64,000 nt of DNA from AP-15 sp963750195 (GTDB taxonomy: Bacteria > Pseudomonadota > Alphaproteobacteria > ATCC43930 > CGMCC-115725). A program made the translations under genes and the position numbers. The notes under the pieces were generated by a model. It did not search any database. It was given only the letters and a program-made list of their open reading frames with translations, and was not told the origin of the DNA. The stretch covers positions 372,001-436,000 of the forward strand of contig CAVVPS010000010.1 of NCBI GenBank assembly GCA_963750195.1, in the 5' to 3' direction. Below, piece by piece: positions 63,146 through 64,000 of this stretch (position 1 is its first letter; every line of letters begins with the position of its first letter).

Positions 63146-63333
63146 GCCGGTCAGATTGTGGCAGAAGACCGCCTTGCCCGTCGCGATGCCGCAACGGCAT
63201 GCCAGCTGCCGGGTAGGGTCGAGACCTTCTTGTGTGAATTAACTCACACCGCATCGCCCCGGGCGGGCCTATTTAGGTTCTGCTACACGGCGAGTTCCAT
63301 CCACGTCCTTGACCTTTCGAGCGGAGACGCAAA

Positions 63334-64000
63334 ATGTCGCAGGACACCCAATACACGGCCTTGGGTCCCGCAATAGTCGGCTTTCAGAGCGACGGCAGCG
63401 AGATCGAGCAGGGGGTAAATGTCCAGGGCAACAACGTCGGCGTCTATGCCGAGTCGCTGGCGCAAAGTCCCGGCACCAGAAGCTCACCCGCGAGCACCGG
63501 CGTTTTCGGCACAGGTGACGCGTTCGGCGTATACGCCGCGGCGGGCGACCTTGTTGCCTCGGTCAACGGCGACGCGTCGCAGCTGCCGGCGTTTCTGGAC
63601 GTAGCCAACTCGATCGCCGTCGTCGGTGCGGGGCTGAGCACGCCGGGGATCATCGGCATCAGCGACAAGGCGAGGCCACCGCTTGCTTCGGAGATCCCGT
63701 TGGATCCGTTTGGGATTGTCGGGATCAGCGCTAGGAGCCCCGGTGTGGTGGGAATCAGCGACAATGCGCACCCCCTCACTCTGCCGACCCAAGATGCGGC
63801 CGGTGTAGTCGGGATTAGCCAGAATAGCCCCGGCGTTCGCGGCTACAGCTCCGGTGCCCAGGGCGGCGTCTTCGCCTCCGAAACGGTTGCCCCGATAAAT
63901 CTTGTGCCGGCAGTGAATACCGCGCTGCCGGTCAGCGGCCAGATCGGCGATATGATCGTCACCCTCGTTGGCGATGATCCGACCAACAGCAACGGCACTG
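63334..64000 (+). CDS. Gly-Ile-Ser repeat surface protein, 3' end off window
   Basis: The ATG at 63334 opens MSQDTQYTALGPAIVGFQSD and stays open for 222 codons to the window edge. From residue about 95 it has repeated IVGIS / VVGIS words: TPGIIGISDKA, DPFGIVGISARS, SPGVVGISDNA, AAGVVGISQNS, then SPGVRGYSSGAQGG. Such spaced hydrophobic-Gly repeats suggest a beta-helix or beta-roll, as in phage tail-spike-like and collagen-like surface proteins. No signal peptide is visible. Function unknown. Confidence 0.6.
   Translation, partial: MSQDTQYTALGPAIVGFQSDGSEIEQGVNVQGNNVGVYAESLAQSPGTRSSPASTGVFGTGDAFGVYAAAGDLVASVNGDASQLPAFLDVANSIAVVGAGLSTPGIIGISDKARPPLASEIPLDPFGIVGISARSPGVVGISDNAHPLTLPTQDAAGVVGISQNSPGVRGYSSGAQGGVFASETVAPINLVPAVNTALPVSGQIGDMIVTLVGDDPTNSNGT

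Noticed and set aside
1..64000. rRNA or tRNA genes
   Set aside because: Gaps between genes were read for tRNA T-arm and acceptor pairing and for rRNA-like stretches; none was convincing, though a tRNA could be missed by eye.

Overview
The window is about 64 kb of GC-rich DNA with the gene content of an alphaproteobacterium. Supporting features are the infC-rpmI-rplT and pheST/thrS blocks, CoaBC next to Dut, Rrf2-CysK-ThiF, a lone SecF, a KdpFABC operon, and the palindromic GGCCGGG-type intergenic repeats common in that class. I cannot name a genus. Many genes are interrupted by single-base frameshifts, including genes expected to be essential (pheS, pheT) and others with full family motifs on both sides of the break (kdpB, ggt, Nudix, GMC oxidoreductase). 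Several breaks sit in short homopolymers, so much of this probably reflects indel errors in the assembly. Some loci (second kdpA, antiporter fragment, gabD remnants) look like real decay.

Layout. 0-7.4 kb (minus strand): translation genes thrS, infC, rpmI, rplT, pheS, pheT and the first residues of a class IV aminotransferase. thrS is preceded by what reads as a complete threonine attenuator: promoter, leader peptide with a run of Thr codons, antiterminator and terminator. infC appears to start at an AUA codon. 7.4-14.8 kb (plus): a metal and redox block with an OprB-like porin, a secreted beta-propeller protein, a Tat-exported DyP peroxidase (EfeB-like), a multicopper oxidase, a SCO1/SenC protein and a cytochrome c. 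Two Fur-box-like palindromic sites lie upstream of the porin and the propeller gene. 14.9-18.6 kb: GMC oxidoreductase, GT4 glycosyltransferase and an alpha/beta hydrolase.

18.6-28.4 kb is an accessory island. It holds two back-to-back VapBC-type modules with palindromic operators, two decayed pieces of a succinate-semialdehyde dehydrogenase gene each carrying a GC-rich palindrome, DUF2255 and DinB genes, an AT-richer pair (an unknown 300-aa protein and an OLD/PARIS-like ATPase-TOPRIM protein), a broken antitoxin gene and a complete IS66-family element with an 8-bp target duplication. 28.4-36.6 kb: intact gabD, a hydrolase, a Tat-exported phosphoesterase, coaBC, dut, Rrf2, cysK and a MoeB/ThiF-like E1 enzyme.

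36.6-50.6 kb is a potassium and sodium transport region: a deleted antiporter fragment, secF, a badly frameshifted kdpA with no kdpB, a CPA1 antiporter with a cyclic-nucleotide-binding tail, and a divergent kdpFABC operon without kdpDE. 50.6-64 kb: cyanase, SDR, GT39-like glycosyltransferase, then a catabolic cluster (two mandelate-racemase/enolase-superfamily enzymes, gamma-glutamyltransferase, VOC protein, Nudix, dihydropyrimidinase/hydantoinase), and secreted proteins ending in a repeat protein cut by the window edge. I saw no rRNA, tRNA or CRISPR array.
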